Positions 1 through 7,485 of a DNA stretch of 64,000 nucleotides are shown piece after piece (position 1 is the stretch's first letter; every line of letters starts with the position of its first letter). Under the pieces are notes generated by a model. That model was not told the origin of the DNA. It ran no database searches and worked only from the letters and a program-made list of their open reading frames with translations. Position numbers and translations under genes: made by a program. Location: assembly GCF_000975135.1 (NCBI RefSeq), contig NZ_BBRF01000002.1, positions 62,001 through 126,000 of the forward strand, in the 5' to 3' direction. This DNA is from Demequina aurantiaca. GTDB lineage: Bacteria > Actinomycetota > Actinomycetes > Actinomycetales > Demequinaceae.

Positions 1-315
1 GTGGCAGTGGATGAGCTGGGGTTGCCCGTCCCCGAGTACATCGATTGCGCCAAGCCTCACATGTTTGAGGTGACGGCGATCGTCGACGTTGCGAAGGGCG
101 AGGCGGCGTTCAATTTTGAAGCCATCGATGACGCCCGCAAGGCCCGCTGCCGTGCTGAGTACGAGTCGTACACCGGCCGAGATTCGCGTGAGGCGGGCAA
201 TGCGTTTGGGTGGGATCAGCTCACCGAGGTGGCTTGGGACGCGGGCGCGACAGCCTACCCCTGCTACGCGACGGCTCCCGGGTTCGCGGATCTCGTGGGG
301 TCGGTTGCGTCGTAG
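1..315 (+). CDS. Septum formation domain protein, C-terminal part (partial)
   Basis: The reading frame is open from the first base, so the gene very probably begins upstream; the GTG at base 1 need not be the real start. The visible 104 residues match the C-terminal half of actinobacterial 'septum formation' domains: a Cys-x-x-x-His motif (DCAKPHMFEV) typical of the domain start, a second Cys in an ARCRAEYESY segment, and a third in YPCYA near the end. In this family such domains are extracellular and usually follow a signal peptide or membrane segment, which would lie outside the window. Function is poorly defined, and a role in division is inferred only from the family name. The next gene is 290 bases away, so it is probably not in the same operon. 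Confidence 0.6.
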   Translation: MAVDELGLPVPEYIDCAKPHMFEVTAIVDVAKGEAAFNFEAIDDARKARCRAEYESYTGRDSREAGNAFGWDQLTEVAWDAGATAYPCYATAPGFADLVGSVAS

Positions 316-604
316 CGCCACGTAGACGCGCCCTTTAGTTGCCCTCGCCATAGAAACAATCGGGTCCCTTTTGAGTATTTTGCGGCCAGGTGAGACATGA
401 ATCACATCATCTAGATGGGGTCTTTACGTCGTAGTTAACGCTCACTATGGTGGTCTACGCGGGAACTGAGGGGTTCTCGCCAATCCGCACGATTCACTGA
501 GACGAACACCGTCCGGGGACGTGTCAACGAAACCCACGCCAGTGAAGGCAGACCCTTGCCTTCGACTTTGTTATGCGTGCCAACTTATAGATTGAGGAAC
601 TCTT
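316..604. other. Intergenic region before the roadblock/GTPase operon
   Basis: No open frame with coding character was seen on either strand. The stretch must hold the promoter of the roadblock/GTPase operon. I could not assign a convincing -35/-10 pair or operator. A clear ribosome binding site (GAGGAA) sits just before the ATG at 605. Confidence 0.5.
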
Positions 605-970
605 ATGACTACGCCAAACGACTCTGTTGCCCAGGCTCTTGCGATCGACGGCTGCCTCGCCGCAGCGCTCGTTGACTATGACTCCGGCATGACGCTCGCC
701 ACTGCGGGCGCTGGCCTCGATCTGGAGCTTGCCGCCGCAGGGAACACCGAGGTGGTCCGCGCCAAGATGCGCGTGATGGACTCGCTCGGCCTTGACGACA
801 AAATCGAGGACATCCTCATTACGCTCGGCAAGCAGTTCCACCTGATCCGCCTCGTCAGCTCAGTGTCGGGCCAGGGCCTCTTCTTCTACGTCGTCCTTGA
901 CAAGACGCGCGCGAATCTTGCGATGGCGCGTCGCCAGCTGCAGACCGTCGAGCAGTCGATTCAGATTTAG
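605..970 (+). CDS. Roadblock/LC7-type protein (first gene of GTPase operon)
   Basis: This 121-residue cytoplasmic protein has no membrane segment. It resembles small actinobacterial roadblock/LC7-like proteins that lie next to Ras-like GTPases: an IDGC start, an ALVDYDSGM strand like the roadblock beta sheet, a long central helix (AAAGNTEVVRAKMRVMDSL), then a LITLGKQFHLIR strand. Roadblock domains in bacteria (MglB, CvnB) bind small GTPases and can act as GTPase-activating dimers; that role is inferred here from fold and neighbourhood. The start is well supported by GAGGAA seven bases upstream. Next comes a perfect 18-base palindrome and then the GTPase gene. It is more divergent from the two later roadblock genes than they are from each other, so it may have a separate role. 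Confidence 0.7.
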   Translation: MTTPNDSVAQALAIDGCLAAALVDYDSGMTLATAGAGLDLELAAAGNTEVVRAKMRVMDSLGLDDKIEDILITLGKQFHLIRLVSSVSGQGLFFYVVLDKTRANLAMARRQLQTVEQSIQI

Positions 971-982
971 GTTGAATGGGTG

Positions 983-1000
983 GCCCGCCCGCGGGCGGGC
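983..1000 (+). other. Perfect GC-rich palindrome between roadblock and GTPase genes
   Basis: Eighteen bases form a perfect self-complementary sequence made only of G and C (arm GCCCGCCCG), 12 bases after the stop of the first roadblock gene. It has no T-run, so it is not a classical terminator. It could be an attenuator or an RNA-processing or stability element setting the ratio of the first protein to the rest. If the GTPase starts at the earlier ATG at 976, the palindrome would be coding. Confidence 0.45.
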
Positions 1001-1014
1001 CTCCCGACCACACC

Positions 1015-1551
1015 ATGGAATCTCAGACTTTCAAAGTAGTCGTCGCCGGGCCGTTCGCGTCCGGCAAGACGACGTTTATTGCCTCGGCTGCCGATGGCGA
1101 CATCATCGGTAGCGAGAACGCTATATCGGATGCGACCAAAGCGCTCAAGCAGACCACGACGACCGCGATGGACCACGCCACGATTGAGCTCGCTGGCTCC
1201 GGCGACTTTGTGGGGCTTTTCGGCACTCCTGGTCAGGAGCGCTTCAGCTTTATGTGGCCGGTCCTCGCGCAGGGTATGCATGGCTACCTCATTCTCATCG
1301 ACGCCAGCCGGTTGCAGGCGCGAGCACAGTCGCGCAGTATTGTGCGCGCGTTCGCCACCTTCGCTCCTCAGGTGCCCATGCTCATCGCCGCAAATCGCTG
1401 GGACCCGAATACGTTGCCACGCGCGGAACTCGCCGAGTTCATTGGCGTAGATCCGTCCTTAATTGTGAGTTGTGATCCTCGCGATAAGGACCAATGCCAC
1501 GAGACGGTGCAGAACCTGCTTCGTTCGGTTCAAGTGGGGGAGTCAGCATGA
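1015..1551 (+). CDS. Small Ras-like GTPase (CvnD/MglA type)
   Basis: A 178-residue GTPase of the kind found in Streptomyces 'conservons' and related to MglA. The P-loop is GPFASGKT (residues 12-19). A switch II region reads FGTPGQERF, and the base-recognition motif is ANRWD in place of NKxD; both variants are usual for the conservon GTPase family. No lipid-modification Cys is seen. I chose the ATG at 1015 because family members begin about ten residues before the P-loop strand; an in-frame ATG at 976 would add a Gly/Pro-rich leader across the palindrome. The stop overlaps the next ATG (ATGA), so it is translationally coupled to the following roadblock gene. It probably acts as a molecular switch with the roadblock partners; target unknown. 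Confidence 0.8.
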   Translation: MESQTFKVVVAGPFASGKTTFIASAADGDIIGSENAISDATKALKQTTTTAMDHATIELAGSGDFVGLFGTPGQERFSFMWPVLAQGMHGYLILIDASRLQARAQSRSIVRAFATFAPQVPMLIAANRWDPNTLPRAELAEFIGVDPSLIVSCDPRDKDQCHETVQNLLRSVQVGESA

Positions 1552-1931
1552 TCATTCCAAAGCAGGGTTTGCTTGCCTCAGCCCGAATTCGGCGTGCTGC
1601 GCCAGGTGTGCACCGCGTTCTGATTGCGCGCACTGAGGGGCTTCCGGTCTATGACGATGTGCCGCTGGCAGAACGTGACGCGGGTGCGGCGATGACCGCG
1701 ACGCTGGTAGGCCTCGCCAACAGTGTTGCGTCGATGCTCACCGCCAGTGCTCTACGTTCGGTCGTAGTGAACACCGAATCAGACAGCCTCCTGGTGGTGC
1801 CGATCGACGCGGGGCACCTAATCGCGGCGCTCGCAGGTCCGGGAACGGACTTGGCACTCCTGACCCGTGAGGCAGAGCTCGTGGCCCAGCAACTTGGTGG
1901 TCGCTGGCGTCAGGCGGCTGTCGGCGCATGA
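1548..1931 (+). CDS. Roadblock/LC7 domain protein
   Basis: A 127-residue soluble protein with the roadblock pattern: a first helix, then a strand with the 'RT(E/D)GLPVYDD' type turn, a long amphipathic helix (ATLVGLANSVASML), and a terminal strand ending in a helix (LLTREAELVAQQL). The ATG at 1548 overlaps the GTPase stop, and its own TGA overlaps the next start (ATGA at 1928), so three genes are stacked with four-base overlaps. Family knowledge suggests it dimerises or pairs with the following paralog and binds the GTPase as a regulator. The pair with the next gene (both carry a LPVYDD/VPFYDD turn) looks like a duplication. Confidence 0.75.
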   Translation: MIIPKQGLLASARIRRAAPGVHRVLIARTEGLPVYDDVPLAERDAGAAMTATLVGLANSVASMLTASALRSVVVNTESDSLLVVPIDAGHLIAALAGPGTDLALLTREAELVAQQLGGRWRQAAVGA

Positions 1932-2296
1932 TCACCCGTGAATCGGTGGCACTTCTTACGCGGGAGTTGCGGCAGTTCCCCGGTGTGACTCGAGTGTTGC
2001 TGGCCGGGCGCGACGGGGTGCCCTTCTACGATGACTTGGCCCTCGCGGCACGAGACCACGCAGCAGCTGCCACCGCGTCCGCACTGGGCGTGGGAGCCCT
2101 CATCTGTGACGGCGTGAAAATCGGTGCGATGGAAGGTGGTGTGGTCTTCGGACGTCACGGGGTGCTTGTTTACCGCCCACTCGAGTCAGACTTTGTGCTG
2201 GCAGTGATCGCTACCAGCACTGTCGATCTCGCCGACCTCTATCGAAGAATGCGGCGAGAAGCACGAATACTGGACCAGGCTGCGCGAAAGGAGTGA
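1928..2296 (+). CDS. Roadblock/LC7 domain protein (paralog)
   Basis: A 122-residue soluble protein, the last gene of the four-gene cluster. It repeats the architecture of its upstream neighbour: helix, strand VTRVLLAGRDGVPFYDD, helix, strands, C-terminal helix (LYRRMRREARIL). The coupled ATGA start points to production in fixed ratio with the GTPase. Unlike Streptomyces conservons, I see neither a sensor kinase-like CvnA nor a DUF742 protein beside it, so this is a reduced version of that module. The gene after it is 114 bases away and encodes an unrelated acyltransferase. Confidence 0.75.
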   Translation: MITRESVALLTRELRQFPGVTRVLLAGRDGVPFYDDLALAARDHAAAATASALGVGALICDGVKIGAMEGGVVFGRHGVLVYRPLESDFVLAVIATSTVDLADLYRRMRREARILDQAARKE

Positions 2297-2410
2297 ACTC
2301 CTCGCGAGGACCGAGTAGATGCTGACGTGTCGACGTGATCAGAGGTTTGGTGCGAATTTTTAAGGCACCGCCTCCCAATGTTGACGTGTGTTCAGCCTTA
2401 ATCTTCTGCT

Positions 2411-4318
2411 ATGACTGCCACGAGCGCCGCTGCTAGGCGTCCCACGCAGAGTGCCCCCGTGCGCCATGCGCGGTACGACGACTACTCGAGCACGCCGCGC
2501 CGAATCCTCGGACTCGACGGCATGCGAGCTATTGCGGTCGCTGCGGTCGTCATCTTCCACCTGGGACTGTCCGGACTGCCCGGCGGTTACCTCGGCGTGG
2601 ACGTGTTCTTTGTTATCTCCGGATTCCTGATCACGACGCTACTGCTCGCGGAGAGGTCCAAGAAGGGGAACATCGCGCTCGGCAAGTTTTATGTGCGGCG
2701 GGCACGGCGACTGATTCCGCCGCTCGTCCTGGTCCTGCTCGGCACGGCAATCTTGGTCGCCACCGTGGCGCGGGACTCGATCCGGGGCTTCCTGCGTGAC
2801 CTGCCCGCGGCCGGCTTGTACGTCAGCAACTGGTGGTACATCGGCCATGAGGAGTCGTACTTCGAGCGCATCGGCCGCGGCAACCTGCTTGCGCACCTGT
2901 GGTCGCTCGCGGTCGAGGAGCAGTTCTACATCTTTTGGCCCGTGGTTCTGATCGTGATCGCCGCCATTGCGGTGGCCCGCGGGGTGTCGGTACGCAAAGT
3001 TCTGCTGTGGGTATCGGTGGCAGGTGCGGTCGCGTCAACCGTGTGGATGGCGACGCTGTCCATCCAGCGCGGTTTCCCGATCGACGCAGACCCCTCGCGC
3101 GCCTACTTCGGCACGGATACGCACTCGATGGCTCTGCTGGTGGGTGCAGCATTGGCTGCCATGTGGCGGCCGGGGCTCGCCGCTCAGCGGCTCAACGGCG
3201 CCGCCAAGGCAATCCTTGGCGCGGTAGGCGCCGTCGCACTGGCAGCCATGATCATCGTGATGATGAACGCCACCGAGTACAGCGAGGTCATGTATCGCGG
3301 CGGCTTTCTTGCGTTCGCGGTGCTCGTCGCAGTTGTGCTCGCACTCGTCACTCACCCGGCGTCACCGATGGGACGGCTGCTCGACAACCCGCCGATGCAG
3401 TGGATCGGCGAACGCAGTTACGGCATCTACCTCTGGCATTGGCCGATCTTCCTGGCCTTCCGACCGGGGATCGACGTTCCCTTCGAAGGCCTCTGGTTCG
3501 ACGCAGTGCGCCTCGCAGCGGTGGTGGGCCTCGCCGCAGCGAGCTACACGTACGTCGAGACCCCCATCCGCGATGGCGCAGTCTCCGCGTGGTGGCGAGC
3601 CCGACGGGAAGCACACGCCAACGAACTGCCGGGCCCAAGCTCACTGATGTCCCGCCCCGTCGTCGTGGCTTCGATGGCCGGCGCCACGGCGTTGGTGCTC
3701 GCACTCTCCCTCGGTGTTCCCGATGGCACCGCCGAGGAGCACGTGTATGGCGACACCGAAGCCGTCGCGGCGGCCGGAGTGGTAGTAGACCCTGCGGCTG
3801 ACGCTGAGGCCATGGTCACCGCACAGGATGGGCCGGTGAGCGTCGCCGATCTTGGGCCAGCTGACGTCGCACTTTATGGGGACTCTGTCTCGCTGTGGGC
3901 ATCGGACGGGCTAGAGGCGGCCATGCCGGGAATCGGCATCGACGCGGCCCAGAACAGGTCGCCAGGCAACTTGCTGGATGCGGTCGGCAGGGCCGTTGCC
4001 GACGAATCCGTGCGCCCCATAGTGATCATGCAGATGGGTGCGGGTGGGCCTATTCGTGAATCACTGTTGCGTGACACGATCGACACCATGGGAGACGTCA
4101 CAAGAATCGTGTTGGTGGGGTCTACCGCAAATTTCGCGTATATCGCTCCCAACAACTCCCTCATGGGAGCGGTGGCGGACGATTACGCCAACGTGGTCTA
4201 CGTGGACTGGCCCGAAATATCGGCGGGGCATTCCGAGTGGTTCAACGACGGCTTGCATCTCAACGACACCGGCAAGCCGTTCTATGCTGAGGCACTCAAG
4301 GAAGCGTCTCTCAGCTGA
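2411..4318 (+). CDS. Acyltransferase 3 family protein with C-terminal SGNH domain
   Basis: A 635-residue integral membrane O-acyltransferase of the OafA/YrhL/OatA type. Residues about 35-390 form the multi-helix acyltransferase 3 domain: LDGMRAIAV at the first helix, GVDVFFVISGFLIT, the R-rich FYVRRARRL segment, SLAVEEQFYIFWP and RSYGIYLWHWPIF are all diagnostic. After a further membrane helix near 415-435, an extracytoplasmic domain carries SGNH-hydrolase features: YGDSVSLW (nucleophile Ser block) and a late NDGLHLN block with the Asp/His pair. Members move acetyl or similar groups onto peptidoglycan, teichoic or capsular sugars outside the cell; the substrate here cannot be told. The first 35 residues are polar and cytoplasmic. 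It is followed 48 bases later by a small membrane protein, likely co-transcribed. Confidence 0.9.
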   Translation: MTATSAAARRPTQSAPVRHARYDDYSSTPRRILGLDGMRAIAVAAVVIFHLGLSGLPGGYLGVDVFFVISGFLITTLLLAERSKKGNIALGKFYVRRARRLIPPLVLVLLGTAILVATVARDSIRGFLRDLPAAGLYVSNWWYIGHEESYFERIGRGNLLAHLWSLAVEEQFYIFWPVVLIVIAAIAVARGVSVRKVLLWVSVAGAVASTVWMATLSIQRGFPIDADPSRAYFGTDTHSMALLVGAALAAMWRPGLAAQRLNGAAKAILGAVGAVALAAMIIVMMNATEYSEVMYRGGFLAFAVLVAVVLALVTHPASPMGRLLDNPPMQWIGERSYGIYLWHWPIFLAFRPGIDVPFEGLWFDAVRLAAVVGLAAASYTYVETPIRDGAVSAWWRARREAHANELPGPSSLMSRPVVVASMAGATALVLALSLGVPDGTAEEHVYGDTEAVAAAGVVVDPAADAEAMVTAQDGPVSVADLGPADVALYGDSVSLWASDGLEAAMPGIGIDAAQNRSPGNLLDAVGRAVADESVRPIVIMQMGAGGPIRESLLRDTIDTMGDVTRIVLVGSTANFAYIAPNNSLMGAVADDYANVVYVDWPEISAGHSEWFNDGLHLNDTGKPFYAEALKEASLS

Positions 4319-4366
4319 GTTATTCATCCCGAAAGCACCAAGTTCAACGAGGAACGAGAACACATC

Positions 4367-4705
4367 ATGACCGCATCTGAGACTGACCACGTGGCACCGG
4401 CCGTGCGCCCTTCGTCAAAGCTGCCGCTCTATCTGCTGCTGGCGCTCATCGCTGCCTCAGTCGCCTACGGGTTCATCGCGCCCGCGCTCGCGCCCGGCGC
4501 CGAGGGGCTGCAGGACGGCGCGATTGGGCTCGCCTCCGCACTAGTCATCACGTATCTGGGTTCGCTGGTGGCTGGCATCGTGCTGATCGTCGCGGCGGTC
4601 CAGGCGCGCAAGGGCGCGACCTGGGTCAACCCCACCGCCATCGCCGCCGTGGTCGCATGGGTGATACTGGCGGTCCTCATGACCGTGCTGATGACCGGCC
4701 TCTAG
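4367..4705 (+). CDS. Small membrane protein, unknown function
   Basis: I do not recognise a family. The 112 residues have a polar start (about 18 residues) and three predicted membrane helices (LPLYLLLALIAASVAYGFI, ALVITYLGSLVAGIVLIVAAV and IAAVVAWVILAVLMTVLMT) with a short basic loop (QARKG) between the second and third. It follows the acyltransferase by 48 bases in the same direction, so they may work together. Its stop overlaps the stop of the convergent cellulase gene in a shared CTAG. Confidence 0.6.
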   Translation: MTASETDHVAPAVRPSSKLPLYLLLALIAASVAYGFIAPALAPGAEGLQDGAIGLASALVITYLGSLVAGIVLIVAAVQARKGATWVNPTAIAAVVAWVILAVLMTVLMTGL

Positions 4706-7266
4706 CGCTCTGACCGTCCCTCCGCGAGGACGAACGCGACGCCCCCTGCGGCCGCAACCAGCGAGATCAGTAGGGTAAGCCACAGGCTGGAGCCCTCGTC
4801 CTCGATCTGTTCGCCGGGGCTTTCCGTGCCCCCATCGCCGGTGCCTCCGGCGGCCGTCGCTGCCCCAGCATCGGCCGCTTGGTCCGCGGCGAATGATGCC
4901 ACCCAACTGAGCGCCGAATTCCAGTTGATGGTGATCTCATTGGTCGCGAACGATCCGATGTCATCGACGTAGCAGAACTGCGGTGCGCAACCAGTGGAGA
5001 ACAGGCCCGATGCGATGGGATCCCAGGTGCCCTGGCTCGCGTTGGGGCCTCCCGCGACGGAACCGCGGGGAGGGTTCGGAAGCTCGGGGTTGAGTTGGTT
5101 GGCGAACCAACGTGAGTGCTGATGGTGCGCGTACTCGGTACCGTAGCCCGTCACGTAGGACACGTTGAGTGCGTTGCGTCCCAGCAGGTAGTCCAGGCTT
5201 TCGAGTGCCCCGTCGCGATATTTTGCGTCTCCGCTGAGGTCGTATGCGGTTCCCAGCACCACGATGTTGTTGAGGATCTGACTGTTGGAGCCCCACACGT
5301 ACTGGTTGGCCGGCAGGACCTGACCGAACGGTTGGCGGTCCTGCTCGGCGAGCATCCCGTCGGCGCCACTGAGGACCGAGGCGACCACGGCATCGTGCCC
5401 GGGAAGTTCGCTCGACACGGTCGCGAGGTCCATGCGCGCGAGTGCGGCGACGCTGCCCCAACTGAAGCCCCCAGTCGAGAAAACGTTGCGCGCGTTCAGT
5501 GGCGACCCCGTCACGAAATCCTCAAACTCCTGCTCACCGGTGGTCAGAAAGAGCTCGGCGGCGGCCCAATAGAACTCGTCGGCGACGTCCTGATCTGGGT
5601 AGGCCCCTCCGCCGTTGTTGCCGTCGGTCGCGGGCGCGTAGAGGTCCGGATGGGCGAGCGCTGCCGCCCACGCCGTGCGGGCCGAGTCAAGCAACTGTGT
5701 CGCGTAATCGGGATCGATGGGGTCGAACAGGCGTGCCCCCTGAGCGGCAGTTGCGGCAAGATTCAGCGTTGCCGCCGTCGACGGGCGGTGGAGGTAGCGG
5801 GTCTGAGGGTCGTCCGCGGGCAGCAGAGGGAGCCCCGTCCAGCCGTAGTCATGCATCTTGTGGTGCACCATTCCTGCCAGATCCTGGCCCTGCGGAACCA
5901 TCATCGACATCATGAAGTCGAGTTCCCATTTGGCCTCGTCGAGCACGTCGGGGATACCGTTGGCTGACTCGGGGATGGTGAGGGTGCCGTCGGCCAGGGC
6001 GCCCTGCTGGGCCGATGGTGCGGTCAGATTGCGCTCGTAAGTCGACAGCAGCTGTGCGGTGGCGATGCCGCCATTGACGACGTACTTGCCATGGTCGCCC
6101 GCGTCGTACCAGCCGCCCACCACGTCGAGCGTGTAATCGCAGGTCCACGGTTCGCCGTAAATCGGCTTGGGATTGTCTCCGCCCGTGTTGTCGTCGGCGG
6201 GCTGACAGGCCACAGCGTTGTCACCCTGATTGGTGTCCGTGCCCCCGGCCATGCTGACGTGTCCAGGAGCGCGCGCGTACTCCTCGCCCACCAGGGCGGG
6301 ATCGATGTCAGTGCCCGAACGAGCAAGGTAGAAGTACGCCAGTGAGTCTTTGCGCAGTTGGGCGTAGGCGTCAGTTCCGATGGTGAACTCGTAGGACGTG
6401 GCTCCGTCAGCACTGAGGGTGTACGTGCCTGGCGTGGTGACGTCCGAGAAGTCGATGGTCTGCGTGGTGAGTAGCGAGGACGGATCTGCCTCTGCCATCG
6501 TGGCGGGTCCCGATGCCACGGTGCCGGTTCCGTCGTCGAGCGTCCAGTCCACGGGGGAGGCTTGGTCGGTCACGACGGTGGCGTGCTTGGGTCCGTCAGG
6601 GAGGTAGCCCACCTGGTTGACGCGGACGCGGGGGCCGGTCTCCGGTGCGTAGGGCGGCAGTACCTTGCCAGCCACGAGCACGACGTTGTCAATGCAGAAT
6701 GTCCACGTCTGCGACGCGCCACCGAACTGGAATGCCATCTGGCGGTCCTCGAAGTCCTGGTCGAGAGCGAAGCCCACGTCGTAGTGCTGGATGTCGGCTC
6801 CGGCTTGCACGGTCTTGTCCAAGACGGTCGCATACGTCTCAGGGTCCTGCATCAGCGCACGCACGCCCACGGGCTGACCGTCCGCGGTGTCCGCGCTGAT
6901 GTCGAAGGACAGTACGTAGTCGTTCATGGGCAGGGTGAAGCCGTCCTGGCCGACAATCGCGTCCCAGGGGTTCACCGTGGCGCCAGGCACGTCGACGCAT
7001 AAGGCGCCTGTGGAGGTGTCGATCGACTCGATGAGGTTTTCGGTAGACCACCAGGTGGCGTCACCGTCGTCGAAAGTGCCGTTGTTGACCGGCGAGGCCT
7101 CGTCATCGGCGGCAGATGCCGTGGTGGCGCCGAGTAGGGACCCGGACAGTGCGAGGAGTCCGGCCAGCAGGAGTGCCCCCACGCGAGTGGCAGTGGTCGA
7201 GTGGTCGTGTCCGTGGTGGCTCTCGCCGCCCTGGCGCAGTGTCGTCGTTGGCACGTGATCCTCCAT
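4702..7266 (-). CDS. GH9 endoglucanase with CBM4, Ig-like domain and C-terminal membrane anchor
   Basis: A secreted cellulase of 854 residues. After a signal peptide (hydrophobic core VGALLLAGLLALSG, cleavage near ASAAD) comes a CBM4/9-type carbohydrate-binding module (about 55-200), the Ig-like CelD-N domain (about 205-300, starting RVRVNQVGYL), and the GH9 (alpha/alpha)6 catalytic domain. Catalytic residues are visible: Asp388 and Asp391 in YDAGDHGKY and the acid Glu777 in TNEITINWN; HQHSRWF is the GH9 histidine signature. It should hydrolyse internal beta-1,4-glucan bonds. Residues about 827-848 form a hydrophobic helix followed by EGRSER, so the enzyme probably stays on the membrane, unlike most GH9 enzymes. 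The ATG at 7266 was chosen because GGGGGAAG lies just upstream and the signal peptide fits; the frame itself extends further up. It is a paralog of the next gene and shares its operator. Confidence 0.9.
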   Translation of the reverse strand: MEDHVPTTTLRQGGESHHGHDHSTTATRVGALLLAGLLALSGSLLGATTASAADDEASPVNNGTFDDGDATWWSTENLIESIDTSTGALCVDVPGATVNPWDAIVGQDGFTLPMNDYVLSFDISADTADGQPVGVRALMQDPETYATVLDKTVQAGADIQHYDVGFALDQDFEDRQMAFQFGGASQTWTFCIDNVVLVAGKVLPPYAPETGPRVRVNQVGYLPDGPKHATVVTDQASPVDWTLDDGTGTVASGPATMAEADPSSLLTTQTIDFSDVTTPGTYTLSADGATSYEFTIGTDAYAQLRKDSLAYFYLARSGTDIDPALVGEEYARAPGHVSMAGGTDTNQGDNAVACQPADDNTGGDNPKPIYGEPWTCDYTLDVVGGWYDAGDHGKYVVNGGIATAQLLSTYERNLTAPSAQQGALADGTLTIPESANGIPDVLDEAKWELDFMMSMMVPQGQDLAGMVHHKMHDYGWTGLPLLPADDPQTRYLHRPSTAATLNLAATAAQGARLFDPIDPDYATQLLDSARTAWAAALAHPDLYAPATDGNNGGGAYPDQDVADEFYWAAAELFLTTGEQEFEDFVTGSPLNARNVFSTGGFSWGSVAALARMDLATVSSELPGHDAVVASVLSGADGMLAEQDRQPFGQVLPANQYVWGSNSQILNNIVVLGTAYDLSGDAKYRDGALESLDYLLGRNALNVSYVTGYGTEYAHHQHSRWFANQLNPELPNPPRGSVAGGPNASQGTWDPIASGLFSTGCAPQFCYVDDIGSFATNEITINWNSALSWVASFAADQAADAGAATAAGGTGDGGTESPGEQIEDEGSSLWLTLLISLVAAAGGVAFVLAEGRSER

Positions 7267-7325
7267 CACACTTCCCCCGGCCGGGTGGCCCCGGTCGCGC
7301 ATCGTCGCGCGTGTTGGCACCCTAC

Positions 7326-7339
7326 ACGAAACGTTTCGT
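7326..7339. promoter_or_regulatory. LacI-type palindromic operator upstream of first GH9 gene
   Basis: ACGAAACGTTTCGT is a perfect 14-base palindrome with central CG, the form of LacI/GalR-family operators. It lies 59 bases before the cellulase ATG at 7266, where it would overlap the promoter. A 12-of-14 match sits at 10668-10681 before the second cellulase gene. No LacI-family regulator gene is in the window, so the binding protein is unknown. Confidence 0.65.
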
Positions 7340-7443
7340 TTTTCTCTAGGCCAGCCGCCGATCCCATCCCTCGTCACGGGTGCCAGGAACTCGAGTCTTG
7401 GGCGAACGGCAACGCGGGCCGACCAATGCCGACCCGCGCCGCC

Positions 7444-7479
7444 CCCTATGCTCGCGGCTGTCGCGACGCGAGCATAGGG
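7444..7479 (-). terminator. Stem-loop after second GH9 gene
   Basis: A perfect 13-base inverted repeat (arms CCCTATGCTCGCG at 7444-7456 and its complement at 7467-7479, 10-base loop) begins six bases past the stop of the minus-strand cellulase at 7486. There is no T-run on the transcript side, as is common in actinobacterial terminators. It would separate the two cellulase transcripts. Confidence 0.7.
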
Positions 7480-7485
7480 ACATGC

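Noticed and set aside
2299-2310. Palindrome TCCTCGCGAGGA after the roadblock operon, considered as terminator
   Set aside because: A 12-base palindrome without loop or T-run is too short to call a terminator; left unassigned.
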